From Prostheceraeus crozeri (taxonomy: Eukaryota; Platyhelminthes; Polycladida; Euryleptidae), in contig CAJQUW010005269.1 of assembly GCA_907163375.1 (NCBI GenBank), forward strand, positions 1 through 64,000: 64,000 bases of DNA, read 5' to 3'. Positions 13,379 to 23,534 of this stretch are shown here, one piece after another; position 1 is the first letter of the stretch; each line of letters begins with the position of its first letter. A model generated the notes under the pieces. That model was given only the letters and a program-made list of their open reading frames with translations, searched no databases and was not told the DNA's origin. Position numbers and translations under genes: made by a program.

Positions 13379-14990
13379 ATTCTATGTTACAATTGATGTC
13401 ACTGGAAATCGTTGGATTAGAGAACTACCTCTATGGCGGAGATGTGCATAGAAAATTTTGACTTTTTCAAAAGTGCTCAAATATTTTTTTGGACCACGGG
13501 AACGTAATCTCCGCAAGAAACTGAATCTTCTCACATAAAAATTTTCACTGTATACAGATACTTTTTTGACTCGACACTATACCTATCTATCCTTACTCCA
13601 TGGTTTAATTACACTGAATAGACATAGACATGCTCAACCAAGACACCTATATATCTCTACTCTGTGACTGAAACAGTAAAATAACAGAGGGCTACGATCG
13701 ACATGCACATTGAAAACAACGGCACGTTGTGGACATGCGTTGCCATGACAACGGTACCTCAACAATAGTGGTTGACAGTGGGAACGACACTTTGAAGGTG
13801 TAGGCCTACCTTGAAAAGATTCACGGTTATTATCATTTCTCGTTCATCAAACATTTTGATAGGATAACTTGCACTCTACCGCCTCACGTAGGATCCTGCA
13901 ACAGTGGCAATACTCCTTAAGGTTTCAGTGCTACGGACGCTTTCTTCCTAAATTCGAGCACAAATGTCTGTAGATTGTCACCCTGCATCAGTAAAACGAC
14001 AATTCTGAAGCTATAGCTACAGTCGTCTTGTAAGTTACGGAGCGTCAAGCAACCCAAAATTCCATTTGTTTACGTAGATCCGTGTGCTCACGAGTTTGTT
14101 GCACTCAGTAACGCAATAATCCAACATTCATTTAATAGGTCAAAGTAAGATACTTCATTTTATGATTTTAATTGCATTTCCATCTTCCATTTGGGACTTC
14201 CTTTAAATTGCATGTAGAAAAGAATGCAACCTATCACACAGGAAAAGTCATAAGGCGTCGTCCATCGGACATGACTTCCAAAGAGAGGCAATGTATCAGA
14301 AAACATCTCTTTGTTCACCATGTTGGACGAGGGCAAGGATGAGGAAGAGAAGAGCTTAGACAGTAGTCATATCAACGTTTAATAGTGAAAAATAGCGCTC
14401 ACTGTAACGGAAATGGATTTCCCTAGTGTGACTGCGGTCCGTGGAAGATGGAAGATGGAATTCGGAAAACGGCAGATGAAAATCGTCTCATCACGTCTTA
14501 TGGAAGACTCCTTATGAAGGATGTGGAAAGAGGCGAGTGACATGAAAGATGGAAGGCGCCTTATTCTGTGTGACCGAGGCCTTAGGCCGAAATCTTCCAG
14601 AATAGGCAGAAATGTGATATTCCTCGTATTGCTGTTCAAGACAACGAAAACGTCATAACAATCGATGCTATTGTATCAGATCTACAAACAGACTGCCATG
14701 ATCGCAATATCTTTCCTAGAACGTCGCCTAACCAAGCCGATGACCATTAAAAAACAGCTGATGTTCATTCTATTCTCAACAACTTAAACAAAGCGAATAG
14801 TCAGATTTCTATGTCTGAAACATTCATGATAATGTCTATCTTAAAAATGTTTTTCACTTGCAGTTATCTCAGTGGATTGGTGGCCGAATATTGAGACTTG
14901 GTTTATGAAATTGCATTTAATTCAATTCAAAGAAACTCACATCCTCCACACAGAAATGACGCTTTCACATCTTCAACGTCTCCAAGACTA
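13379..14990. other. Non-coding region right of the satellite
   Basis: AT-rich sequence without a convincing gene. Positions 13466-13555 match a dispersed repeat also present at 30280-30365 (shared words GGACCAC, GGAACGTAATCTCCGC and ATAAAAATTTTCACT). A minus-strand open frame at 14379-14639 has no recognisable domain. Confidence 0.5.
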
Positions 14991-16844
14991 CACCATTTCC
15001 ACTTTAATTACAGAACTCTGCAGTTATATTCAAGAATCCAGCAGATTTATTTCAGCATTTCAAGTTTGTATTTCAGATTGAAGCATTTATATTTTTGACA
15101 ACAACATTTTAATTTCAGAGAATTTTTGTGCGTGTGTTTAAATCATTTATATTTGAGAATGCAACACTTATATTTCAGACTTTGTCATTTCTAATTCAGA
15201 AATAGACTTTATATTTCAGAAATGATCATTTATAATTCATTTTTAGTCATTTATATTTCAGAAATCCAGAAAAGACGATATATATTTAAGAAAGCGTCAT
15301 TTATATATCAGATTCGCAGTTTATATTTCAGAAATAATCATTTATAATTCATTTTCAGTCATTTATATTTCAGAATTCCAGAAAAGACGATGTATATTTA
15401 AGAAAGTGTCATCTATATTTCAGATTTGCAGTTTATATTTCAGAACCGGTCATTTCAATTTGAGATATCTGCACTTATAATTCAGACGCTAGAAGTAATT
15501 CAGAATAGGTCATTTATATTTCAGAAATCCCCATTTCACGTTCAGAATTGGTCACTTGCAATTCAGATGTCAAGTTTTAATTTCAGAAACGGTGAAATAT
15601 ATTTCAGAATGCATCAGTTTAATTTAAGCACTTCTCAGTTGTCAGAAAATGCTTGCAAAGATCCGAATAGTGTGCAGGAGGCTAAGGTATAAATTGGCCA
15701 ACACAGATGATTGATAAAATTACTGTTGGTGACAATGCAAGTGTCCGATAATTGTGCAATTTGTTTGAGACCAATGTCAAAAGCAACATTATTACGAATC
15801 CTGCCATGCATGCATTTATTCCACCGCGAATGCATTGCTCCTATTACGAACAGCGTCAATGCGTTAAATATAAAATCTCTGGATGAAAAAACGCATCTTT
15901 TATCTTACAAAATCAAATTAAAGAATATTGAATATCTCACAAAGTGATAGAAGCTTCTATTTTATTGAAAATGCCACTTCTGATTTAAAGAAACAAATTC
16001 TGAAAAATTCGACATTCTCAAATTTAATTGATGCATTCTGAAATATATTTCACCGTTTCTGAAATTAAAACTTGACATCTGAATTGCAAGTGACCAATTC
16101 TGAGAGTGAAATGGGGATTTCTGAAATATAAATGACGTATTCTGAATTACTTCTAGCGTCTGAATTATAAGTGCAGATATCTCAAATTGAAATGACCGGT
16201 TCTGAAATATAAACTGCAAATCTGAAATATAAATAACACTTTCTTAAATATATATCGTCTTTTCTGGAATTCTGAAATATAAATGACTAAAAATGAATTA
16301 TAAATGATCATTTCTGAAATATAAATGACACTTTCTTAAATATATATCGTCTTTTCTGGATTTCTGAAATATAAATGACTAAAAATGAATTATAAATGAT
16401 CATTTCTGAAATATAAACTGCAAATCTGAAATATAAATGACACTTTCTTAAATATATATCGTCTTTTCTGGAATTCTGAAATATAAATGACTAAAAATGA
16501 ATTATAAATGATCATTTCTGAAATATAAACTGCAAATCTGAAATATAAATGACACTTTCTTAAATATATATCGTCTTTTCTGGATTTCTGAAATATAAAT
16601 GACTAAAAATGAATTATAAATGATCATTTCTGAAATATAAAGTCTATTTCTAAAGTCTGAAATATAAGTGTTGCATTCTCAAATATAAATGATTTAAACA
16701 CACGCACAAAAATTCTCTGAAATTAAAATGTTGTTGTCAAAAATATAAATGCTTCAATCTGAAATATAAACTTGAAATGCTGAAATAAATCTGCTGGATT
16801 CTTGAATATAACTGCAGAGTTCTGTAATTAAAGTGGAAATGGTG
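14991..16844. mobile_element. Foldback element with long inverted arms
   Basis: Two long inverted arms, 14991-15636 and 16005-16844, flank a loop of about 370 bp. Outer ends are CACCATTTCC and its complement GGAAATGGTG. Both arms can be read as nearly the same open frame (plus 15426 onward, minus 16219 downward), which shows their high identity. The arms are made of short repeated words such as TTTATATTTCAGA. The right arm is longer because it holds four copies of a subrepeat of about 112 bp (CACTTTCTTAA at 16238, 16329, 16441 and 16553), against two in the left arm (15269 and 15381). No clear TSD or transposase is visible. It is best described as a foldback-type, non-autonomous DNA element; an RNA from it would form a very long hairpin. 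Confidence 0.85.
15711..15947 (+). pseudogene. RING-H2 finger fragment in the foldback loop
   Basis: A 78-codon open frame lying almost wholly in the unique loop between the inverted arms. Residues 14-45 carry the first six ligands of a RING-H2 zinc finger: CAIC, a 15-residue spacer, then PCMHLFHREC. RING-H2 domains bind E2 enzymes in E3 ubiquitin ligases. The last Cys-x2-Cys pair is missing; the sequence after HREC does not resemble a RING and soon becomes AT-rich. This is therefore a truncated domain, probably captured from a host gene, not a working ligase. No exon boundary or start context supports expression. Confidence 0.6.
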
Positions 16845-17009
16845 GTGACCGAAAAAGGAACAAAATTCTGAATTCTTTCTATTGATTATGGATCTACTTG
16901 AGTGAGATTCCTGCATGGAGATGGAAAATGCGATCTTGTGGGAGTTGTGCGACTTTTGAAGATGTTGTTGACGGATGGATTAAGCGTATCAGACACTCTA
17001 TAGTAAATA

Positions 17010-17186
17010 CAGTAGAACCTCCATATTACGGATACCGTCGGGACTGCGCCTTAGTGTCCGCATTTTAGAGGTTTCCGCAATATGGAGTTACCGGTGATGA
17101 TACGAACATTATTCGGGACTGAGCTTAACTGTCCGTAATACGGAGGTGTCCGCTGTATAGAATGTCCGCAATAGGAGGTTCCACTG
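17010..17186. mobile_element. pogo/Tigger-like MITE, 177 bp
   Basis: Terminal inverted repeats begin CAGTAGAACCTCC on the left and end GGAGGTTCCACTG on the right, flanked by TA dinucleotides at 17008-17009 and 17187-17188. This is the TA target duplication of the Tc1/mariner/pogo superfamily. Internal copies of the GTCCG..AATA..GGAG words are typical of pogo/Tigger-type MITEs. It has no coding capacity. Confidence 0.75.
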
Positions 17187-17518
17187 TATATGATTGAAGA
17201 TTGAATCATAGAAATGCGACCGTATAATAATAATGGACTGGACATTGAAAATATTACCCCGTTATACGCTGCCATGACAATGCCTAAACGATGGTGGCTT
17301 CCAGAGGTTAACAATGAGAAAGTACCGCAGTCAGTGATTCACGGTGATTATCCCTTCCCCAGTGAATATAAAGCCACTTTGATGAAATCAGTTGCAAAAT
17401 ATTGACTTGCGACAAAAACCTACAGCTATTGCATGCTTCAGTCATTTGACACTTCTTAAGATCTATCAACACTAAAATAATTATCAACAAGCTGTCTCAC
17501 TACAGGTCTCACTAACTC
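17187..17518. other. Short unannotated stretch
   Basis: Contains an open frame of 63 codons at 17214-17405 (plus) with no recognisable domain and no supporting splice or promoter signals. I do not call it a gene. Confidence 0.4.
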
Positions 17519-18321
17519 GCCCCACTGGGGGGTGGGTCGAATTTCACCACCTTAATGATCTGCCAAACTACTGCACCAATTTTGACATTAGGGATTGAAA
17601 GGAAATTCAGAAAAACAACATCAGTTTCATTTCTAAGGTCATCCCTTGGCTGAGGTGAAGGTCAAAGAACGCCAAACTTTAACAAATTTCCGTTAGATGA
17701 TCTTTGAAATGGACAATGAGAGCAAAAACTAATAAAACATTCAATAATCGAAAGATGTGAGTAAGGTGGTTAATAAAGCGATATTAGTATTACACTCTGG
17801 GATTTCATCATTGTATTCAATGTAGTCAAAGGTCAAATATCCCTAAAAACGCATATTTCAGTATATAATTTCTGCAGGTGAAGAAACAGCCCAATTCGGT
17901 GACTTTTACAGAGACACTGAGGCTAAAAGCGATATGATTCTGGAAATTTTCAATAATTGATGATCAGAAGCAGAACCAAAAATACAAATATGATAAAAAA
18001 ATCACATTTCAAATTTGAATTTCAAATTTCAAACACGCATACAGTCCTTCATGTAATATCAACTTATTTCATCAAGAATTGATGCCGCAATATACATTAG
18101 AAGTGAGTTGCACCGACATCAGGCAAAATATTCGCAACATTGAAATTTCAAAATACATCTCACGCCAAAAGTACAGTCCCAAAATTATTTTCCTTCGGTC
18201 AGAAGTTGATTAATACTTAATCAGTAGGTAAGCTGCTAGAAGTCTGGTGGACACAGCCTGCTTGGATTAAAAGATATTCAAAAAATTCGCTAGGGGGACG
18301 AAAGATAATCCCTAGTGGGGC
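17519..18321. mobile_element. Possible TIR element (short imperfect inverted ends)
   Basis: GCCCCACTGGGG at 17519-17530 and CCCTAGTGGGGC at 18310-18321 form inverted ends matching at 11 of 12 positions around about 800 bp of AT-rich non-coding DNA. I could not find a target duplication, and the inverted ends are short, so chance is not excluded. Confidence 0.3.
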
Positions 18322-18919
18322 TACGGTTAAGCTCAGCGTATCAGTGATCAGATCACATTGAAACAATCTCAGCTTCCTATTTAACTGTGTCGCTTAATTG
18401 TGAAGAAATCGCCAAACATTTATTGCACAATACGTTTAAATTAATTAATTTTAATTAATAGTGTTTTATCGTTTAAATCAATCAAAAGATTTCAATGACA
18501 ATCCTGACAATGCAAGAATTTGATGACATTTGTTTGCTACTTGCTCAGAAGACCTTTTTTTAACAGTGATTTACGGAAAGATGTGGAAAAAGACCTAAGT
18601 GGAATTCGCTTGTATTTTACTTGTTCGTCTCGAAGCTCTCATTTATCATCTTATTAATGGAATTTCATTCGAATGGCATGTACTCTGACGATTAAGATAT
18701 ATTTACACTGACTAGATCCATTACTTGACAATCACACAATATTTTGCTTCGACATAATTCAATTGTAAGTCACCTGATCCATATCAGTTTCCTTATCGCA
18801 TGTTTTCCTTAGAGATAATATAAGGATACTGACGTAAAAATAGCATAAGAGTCTTGTGATGCTGAATTCGCTGGCCAGCACGTACTGGTCGATTGCTATC
18901 GTGAGCAAGCAACAGAGAA
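18322..18919. promoter_or_regulatory. Upstream region of the repetitive precursor gene
   Basis: About 600 bp between the putative TIR element and the TATA box. AT-rich, with no coding signal; it probably holds the proximal promoter of the gene at 18969. I recognise no specific factor sites. Confidence 0.35.
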
Positions 18920-18952
18920 TATATAAGTAGACAATCTTCCACTTCAATTCAT
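18920..18952 (+). promoter_or_regulatory. TATA box and initiator-like motif
   Basis: TATATAAG at 18920-18927, with a YYANWYY initiator match (TTCAATTC) whose A is at 18946, i.e. 26 bp after the TATA start. This is ideal TATA-to-start spacing. It predicts a very short leader of about 23 nt before the ATG at 18969, as is common in highly expressed secretory genes. Confidence 0.6.
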
Positions 18953-18968
18953 TTAAACAGGCCGCAGG

Positions 18969-21626
18969 ATGAAGTTGTTTCAAGCTTCACTATTGCTGAC
19001 TTTGCTGGTAATATGCACTTACGGTCATCCAGAGCCAAGGAGCCGTAGGAGTTTTGCAGTACAGAAAGCAGATCGTTCGAGAAAAGTACAAGATTACCAG
19101 TCATTCCTTAATTACCTTCAAGTGTATTTTATCAAGCGAAAGAATGCCCAGAGCAGAAAGTCCGAGAAGGAAGGATCAGACTACGGAATGAATGAAGCAG
19201 ATAAGGAAGACTATCCTAAACGGGCAGGAAGGAAAGAAGAAGAAGAGGGCCACGATTACGGGAAGCGAGAAAAGAAGCGAGGAGGAGGCTATGGCAAAGA
19301 GGAAGAAGAGGAAGAGGGTCACGATTACGAAAAGCGAGAAAAGAAGCGAGGAGGAGGCTATGGCAAAGAGGAAGAAGAGGAAGAGGGCCACGATTACGAA
19401 AAGCGAGAAAAGAAGCGAGGAGGAGGCTATGGCAAAGAGGAAGAAGAGGAAGAGGGCCACGATTACGAGAAGCGAGAGAAGAAGCGAGGAGGAGGCTATG
19501 GCAAAGAGGAAGAGGAGGAAGAAGGCCACGATTACGGGAAGCGAGAAAAGAAGCGAGGAGGAGGCTATGGCAAAGAGGAAGAGGAAGAGGGCCACGATTA
19601 CGGGAAGCGAGAAAAGAAGCGAGGAGGAGGCTATGGCAAAGAGGAAGAAGAGGAAGAGGGCCACGATTACGAAAAGCGAGAAAAGAAGCGAGGAGGAGGC
19701 TATGGCAAAGAGGAAGAGGAGGAAGAAGGCCACGATTACGGGAAGCGAGAAAAGAAGCGAGGAGGAGGCTATGGCAAAGAAGAAGAGGAAGAGGGCCACG
19801 ATTACGGGAAGCGAGAAAAGAAGCGAGGAGGAGGCTATGGCAAACAGGAAGAAGAGGAAGAGGGCCACGATTACGGGAAGAGAGAAAAGAAGCGAGGAGG
19901 AGGCTATGGCAAAGAAGAAGAGGAAGAGGGTCACGATTACGGGAAGCGAGAAAAGAAGCGAGGAGGAGGCTATGGCAAAGAGGAAGAAGAGGAAGAGGGC
20001 CACGATTACGGGAAGCGAGAAAAGAAGCGAGGAGGAGGCTATGGCAAAGAGGAAGAAGAGGAAGAGGGCCACGATTACGAGAAGCGAGAAAAGAAGCGAG
20101 GTGGAGGCTATGGCAAAGAGGAAGAAGAGGAAGAGGGCCACGATTACGGGAAGAGAGAAAAGAAGCGAGGTGGAGGCTATGGCAAAGAGGAGGAAGAGGG
20201 CCACGATTACGAGAAGCGAGAAAAGAAGCGAGGAGGAGGCTATGGCAAAGAAGAAGAGGAAGAGGGCCACGATTACGGGAAGCGAGAGAAGAAGCGAGGA
20301 GGAGGCTATGGCAAAGAAGAAGAGGAAGAGGGCCACGATTACGGGAAGAGAGAGAAGAAGCGAGGAGGAGGCTATGGCAAAGAAGAAGAAGAGGAAGAAG
20401 AGGGCCACGATTACGAGAAGCGAGAAAAGAAGCGAGGAGGAGGCTATGGCAAAGAGGAAGAAGAAGAAGAAGGCCACGATTACGAGAAGCGAGAAAAGAA
20501 GCGAGGAGGAGGCTATGGCAAAGAGGAAGAAGAAGAAGAAGGCCACGATTACGAGAAGCGAGAAAAGAAGCGAGGAGGAGGCTATGGCAAAGAGGAAGAG
20601 GAAGAGGGCCACGATTACGGGAAGCGAGAAAAGAAGCGAGGAGGAGGCTATGGCAAAGAGGAAGAGGGCCACGATTACGAGAAGCGAGAAAAGAAGCGAG
20701 GAGGAGGCTATGGCAAAGAGGAAGAAGAGGAAGAGGGCCACGATTACGGGAAGCGAGAGAAGAAGCGAGGAGGAGGCTATGGCAAAGAGGAAGAAGAGGA
20801 AGAGGGCCACGATTACGGGAAGCGAGAGAAGAAGCGAGGAGGAGGCTATGGCAAAGAGGAAGAAGAAGGCCACGATTACGAGAAGCGAGAAAAGAAGCGA
20901 GGAGGAGGCTATGGCAAAGAGGAAGAAGAGGAAGAGGGCCACGATTACGGGAAGCGAGAAAAGAAGCGAGGAGGAGGCTATGGCAAAGAGGAAGAAGAGG
21001 AAGAGGATCTCGATTACGAGAAGCGAGAAAAGAAGCGAGGAGGAGGCTATGGCAAAGAGGAAGAAGATGACGAAGAGGATTTTCGGAGAGGAGGTGGTAA
21101 TATCAAACGAAGTCGAGGCCGAAGGAGAGAAAGAACCTCCAGAAGAAGAAGAATGGGAGGTCGCAGAGTAGATGAATATGAAGACGAGGAAGAAGGCTAT
21201 TATTATCCCCAACGAAGTCGACGTAGACAAATGAGTCGATTTTCCCGAAGATGGCGAAGACGGGGTGGTCGCAGAGGTTCATTCAGAAGAAGAGAGGAGA
21301 CCTATCCTAGACGGGGCTGCGGCAAAGAATATTATCCCAAGAAAGAGGATGACAAAAAGGAAGATTATCCCAAGAAAGCAGTTGTTCCAAAGAAGACCGG
21401 TGGTAATGAGACAGTCACCTCGAAGAAAATGAAAGTTCCTAAAGGAAAGAATGTAACCGAGGAAGTAACAACGGAATCCTCTTTGGAACTGACCACGGCT
21501 GGTGTCGTGTCTGGGAGAGAAGACGGCAAGGAGGAGGACTCAACAGCTGCAGCGCTGATAAAAGAAATGATGACTCCAAAGATGGTCTCCAGTGCATCTG
21601 ATGGTCGTAACAAGAAACTCTCTTAG
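18969..21626 (+). CDS. Secreted tandem-repeat protein (polyprotein or peptide precursor)
   Basis: Single-exon frame of 885 residues. Residues 1-19 are a signal peptide (MKLFQASLLLTLLVICTYG). A basic leader with RSRR, IKRK and DYPKR sites follows. The bulk is a tandem array: GGGYGK occurs 27 times, normally as GGGYGK, then 3-7 Glu, GHDY, then G or E, then KREKKR. A unit is 20-24 residues, usually 23. Fifteen units, counting the leading half-unit, end DYGKR, a Gly-Lys-Arg amidation signal. Twelve end DYEKR and could not be amidated. The C-terminal ~190 residues differ: Arg-rich, then Tyr-rich YYPKK/DYPKK motifs and a Ser/Thr tail. There is one Cys outside the signal region. I know no homologue. 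It could be a peptide precursor, or a secreted polyampholyte such as an adhesive or mineral-associated matrix protein. The start fits the TATA box and signal peptide. Confidence 0.85.
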   Translation: MKLFQASLLLTLLVICTYGHPEPRSRRSFAVQKADRSRKVQDYQSFLNYLQVYFIKRKNAQSRKSEKEGSDYGMNEADKEDYPKRAGRKEEEEGHDYGKREKKRGGGYGKEEEEEEGHDYEKREKKRGGGYGKEEEEEEGHDYEKREKKRGGGYGKEEEEEEGHDYEKREKKRGGGYGKEEEEEEGHDYGKREKKRGGGYGKEEEEEGHDYGKREKKRGGGYGKEEEEEEGHDYEKREKKRGGGYGKEEEEEEGHDYGKREKKRGGGYGKEEEEEGHDYGKREKKRGGGYGKQEEEEEGHDYGKREKKRGGGYGKEEEEEGHDYGKREKKRGGGYGKEEEEEEGHDYGKREKKRGGGYGKEEEEEEGHDYEKREKKRGGGYGKEEEEEEGHDYGKREKKRGGGYGKEEEEGHDYEKREKKRGGGYGKEEEEEGHDYGKREKKRGGGYGKEEEEEGHDYGKREKKRGGGYGKEEEEEEEGHDYEKREKKRGGGYGKEEEEEEGHDYEKREKKRGGGYGKEEEEEEGHDYEKREKKRGGGYGKEEEEEGHDYGKREKKRGGGYGKEEEGHDYEKREKKRGGGYGKEEEEEEGHDYGKREKKRGGGYGKEEEEEEGHDYGKREKKRGGGYGKEEEEGHDYEKREKKRGGGYGKEEEEEEGHDYGKREKKRGGGYGKEEEEEEDLDYEKREKKRGGGYGKEEEDDEEDFRRGGGNIKRSRGRRRERTSRRRRMGGRRVDEYEDEEEGYYYPQRSRRRQMSRFSRRWRRRGGRRGSFRRREETYPRRGCGKEYYPKKEDDKKEDYPKKAVVPKKTGGNETVTSKKMKVPKGKNVTEEVTTESSLELTTAGVVSGREDGKEEDSTAAALIKEMMTPKMVSSASDGRNKKLS
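19240..21060 (+). repeat. Coding minisatellite, about 69-bp unit
   Basis: The repeat region of the precursor gene at DNA level: units of 60-72 bp (mostly 69), always multiples of 3. Length variation is confined to the GAG/GAA run. The coding strand is strongly purine-rich (GAAGAAGAGGAAGAGGG type runs). Because codon use is so biased, the other plus frame (19192-21171) and the minus strand (19176-21230) are also open for more than 650 codons. These are shadows. Confidence 0.9.
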
Positions 21627-21961
21627 GCGCTGGTAGTAGCAATAGAGACCTTCATATTCCATAACATTTGACTCTGATCATTGTAATAGAACTTGCATGG
21701 GCGAGATAATTATGTTTGTTGATAGATGCTTCTTAATAGATTATCGTGACCGGGTTAGTCTGCTTTGTTACATTTTGAGTGAGGTACGCGATCCTCACAT
21801 CTAAACTGAATTTCTATTGTACATTTACAACCTTTGATACGTGAACATGTGACATTTTATGGTCTTATGTCTGAATTATACTTTTCATGCAACATTTGCT
21901 TTGTGAAAGTGAGAAGATTTGGGAGTTTGGGAACACTGAGATGAACAAACATCTGAAGCTT

Positions 21962-22246
21962 ATTAAAGTATGCAGTTCATTAAGAGTTACTCCGAAGTTT
22001 CATGCAGCCATGCCTAGATCTGAGCAGCTGAACAAGCAATGGATTGTGTGACCTAAGGGATACCCAGTTCTGCGACAGGCGCTAAAGTGCAACCAGAAGC
22101 GCTACCTTAAAAATCATATTATTTATGTCCGTATTTATGCAACAAGTGCATGATTGTTTCTTCATAGCAGTCCACGAGTAAGATGTCTAAAATGCTCGAT
22201 CCCGTAAGGTGAGGGGCTATTGAAACCTACCTAGCCTCGAAATAAA
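21962..22246 (+). terminator. Candidate polyadenylation signals of the precursor gene
   Basis: ATTAAA at 21962-21967 and AATAAA at 22241-22246 are the first usable poly(A) hexamers after the stop at 21626. They predict a 3' UTR of about 0.35 or 0.63 kb. The canonical hexamer is the more distal one. Confidence 0.4.
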
Positions 22247-23218
22247 ATCCTACGCACCAAAGGTCACATTAGAGACAAAAGTAAAATGTTGCTAGTTTGT
22301 TTGAGAACATTACCTCTTACTCTCACGTCAATTGTGTGTGAGGGCTCCTCTAAACCGCATATTAAATAGGAAGGTGTACTCATTTCCTGCCTGGTAGAGC
22401 ATCACGTAACTCATCAGCAAGATGACTTAAAAGTGGCACCGAACAATTGTGGCGCCTACAAAGGACCGAACAATTGGCACTGATGATGTATGGTAGAGGT
22501 ATGAACGAATACAATGAAACAAGTTCCTCGATTCGACCAAAGTCGACAAGTTAAGACGGATAGCCGCGGTGTCAAATACTCCCACTGAGAGTGGAGATTG
22601 GTTGGTAGGACATTTGCTAAACAAGTTAATCAAGCTCGTGCCGTCACATTTAGCTAACACTGCCGCCTTCACAAAAAACTTATTATTTATTAAGAACACT
22701 TAAACGTTTACCTTCTTGGGTGTGAAGAATTTATATAATTAATTATAAGTGAGGAATTATATAATCCCTTATATATATTAAATATAATAGTGTGAGGAAT
22801 TTATATATCCCTCATCCAGAAGAACAGGGATCCCTATTCTTCTAATTTCGCAAAAGAAATATGGCATTTAGTTAATAATCAGTACAACCTATGATGCTTG
22901 CATAGAGCAATTCCTAATTTTGATTCTTGACCCAATGTAACTAGAATAATTAAATATTGATTTGCATCCTCAGTTGAAATTTGATCCAGGATCAGGAATC
23001 ATCAGCATGTTCACATCTCTCAACATCGACACAACTCCCTACTAAAGTTGCAGCCATGCCCGGGTAAATTTGAGATTTTCAATAAGCAAGTTAGCGAAAT
23101 TATTATAGCATAGCAACATTTGCTAATTATTGCTGGCGCACTAACTTAGGCGATTTGCCAGTATTGTGTTTAAAGTGATCTTTAATGAATGCACGTCGAA
23201 GTTTCACTGACTTCCTAA
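22247..23218. other. Non-coding region
   Basis: No convincing gene. Contains an AT-only stretch (22720-22800) with short direct repeats of the GAGGAATT(A/T)ATAT type. A minus open frame at 22427-22699 has no recognisable domain. Confidence 0.4.
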
Positions 23219-23434
23219 TTGAAAATCTCAATCCCTGACCTATTAGAGTATCAGTCGACTTTCTTTCATTGCATATTAGATGTCTATAATTCTATTAACC
23301 AGGACTTAAAATTCATCATAGAAGTATCAGAAAATTGCATTTTAGATTTTCCGGATTTAGCTACAGTCCGTTTCCTAAATCGTTGCACAGCCCAAAAAGC
23401 TCTTTTACCTCCTGCTTATTCTGATCAAATTTAA
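23219..23434 (+). pseudogene. Possible Penelope-like RT fragment
   Basis: A 71-codon frame whose middle (YNSINQDLKFIIEVSENCIL then DFPDL) resembles the region after the catalytic YxDD box of Penelope-like reverse transcriptases, where the family has Asn-x-hydrophobic, KFT-x-E and FLD motifs. No catalytic motif is present. It is on the same strand as the GIY-YIG remnant at 25262, so both may be one decayed element split by repeat R. Confidence 0.35.
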
Positions 23435-23534
23435 CCGTAAGCAGCTTAAGCTCGTGTAATTGATTGCTGAACTCATTCACTTGGTCAGCCGAAACACTTG
23501 CTTGGTTTAGGAACCAGTGTAGTGTGCCTAATCA

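Noticed and set aside
19192..21171. 659-codon Lys/Arg-rich plus-strand frame
   Set aside because: Shadow of the real frame caused by units being multiples of 3. It lacks a signal peptide and begins inside the repeat region.
19176..21230. 684-codon minus-strand frame rich in Leu, Phe and Ser, like a membrane protein
   Set aside because: It is the exact antisense of the Glu/Lys/Arg repeats, a compositional shadow of the plus-strand gene, which has the signal peptide and TATA box.
22475..22530. CACTGATGATG sequence as another hammerhead
   Set aside because: No pairing stem II and no GAAA box at the right distance; stems I and III cannot be drawn.
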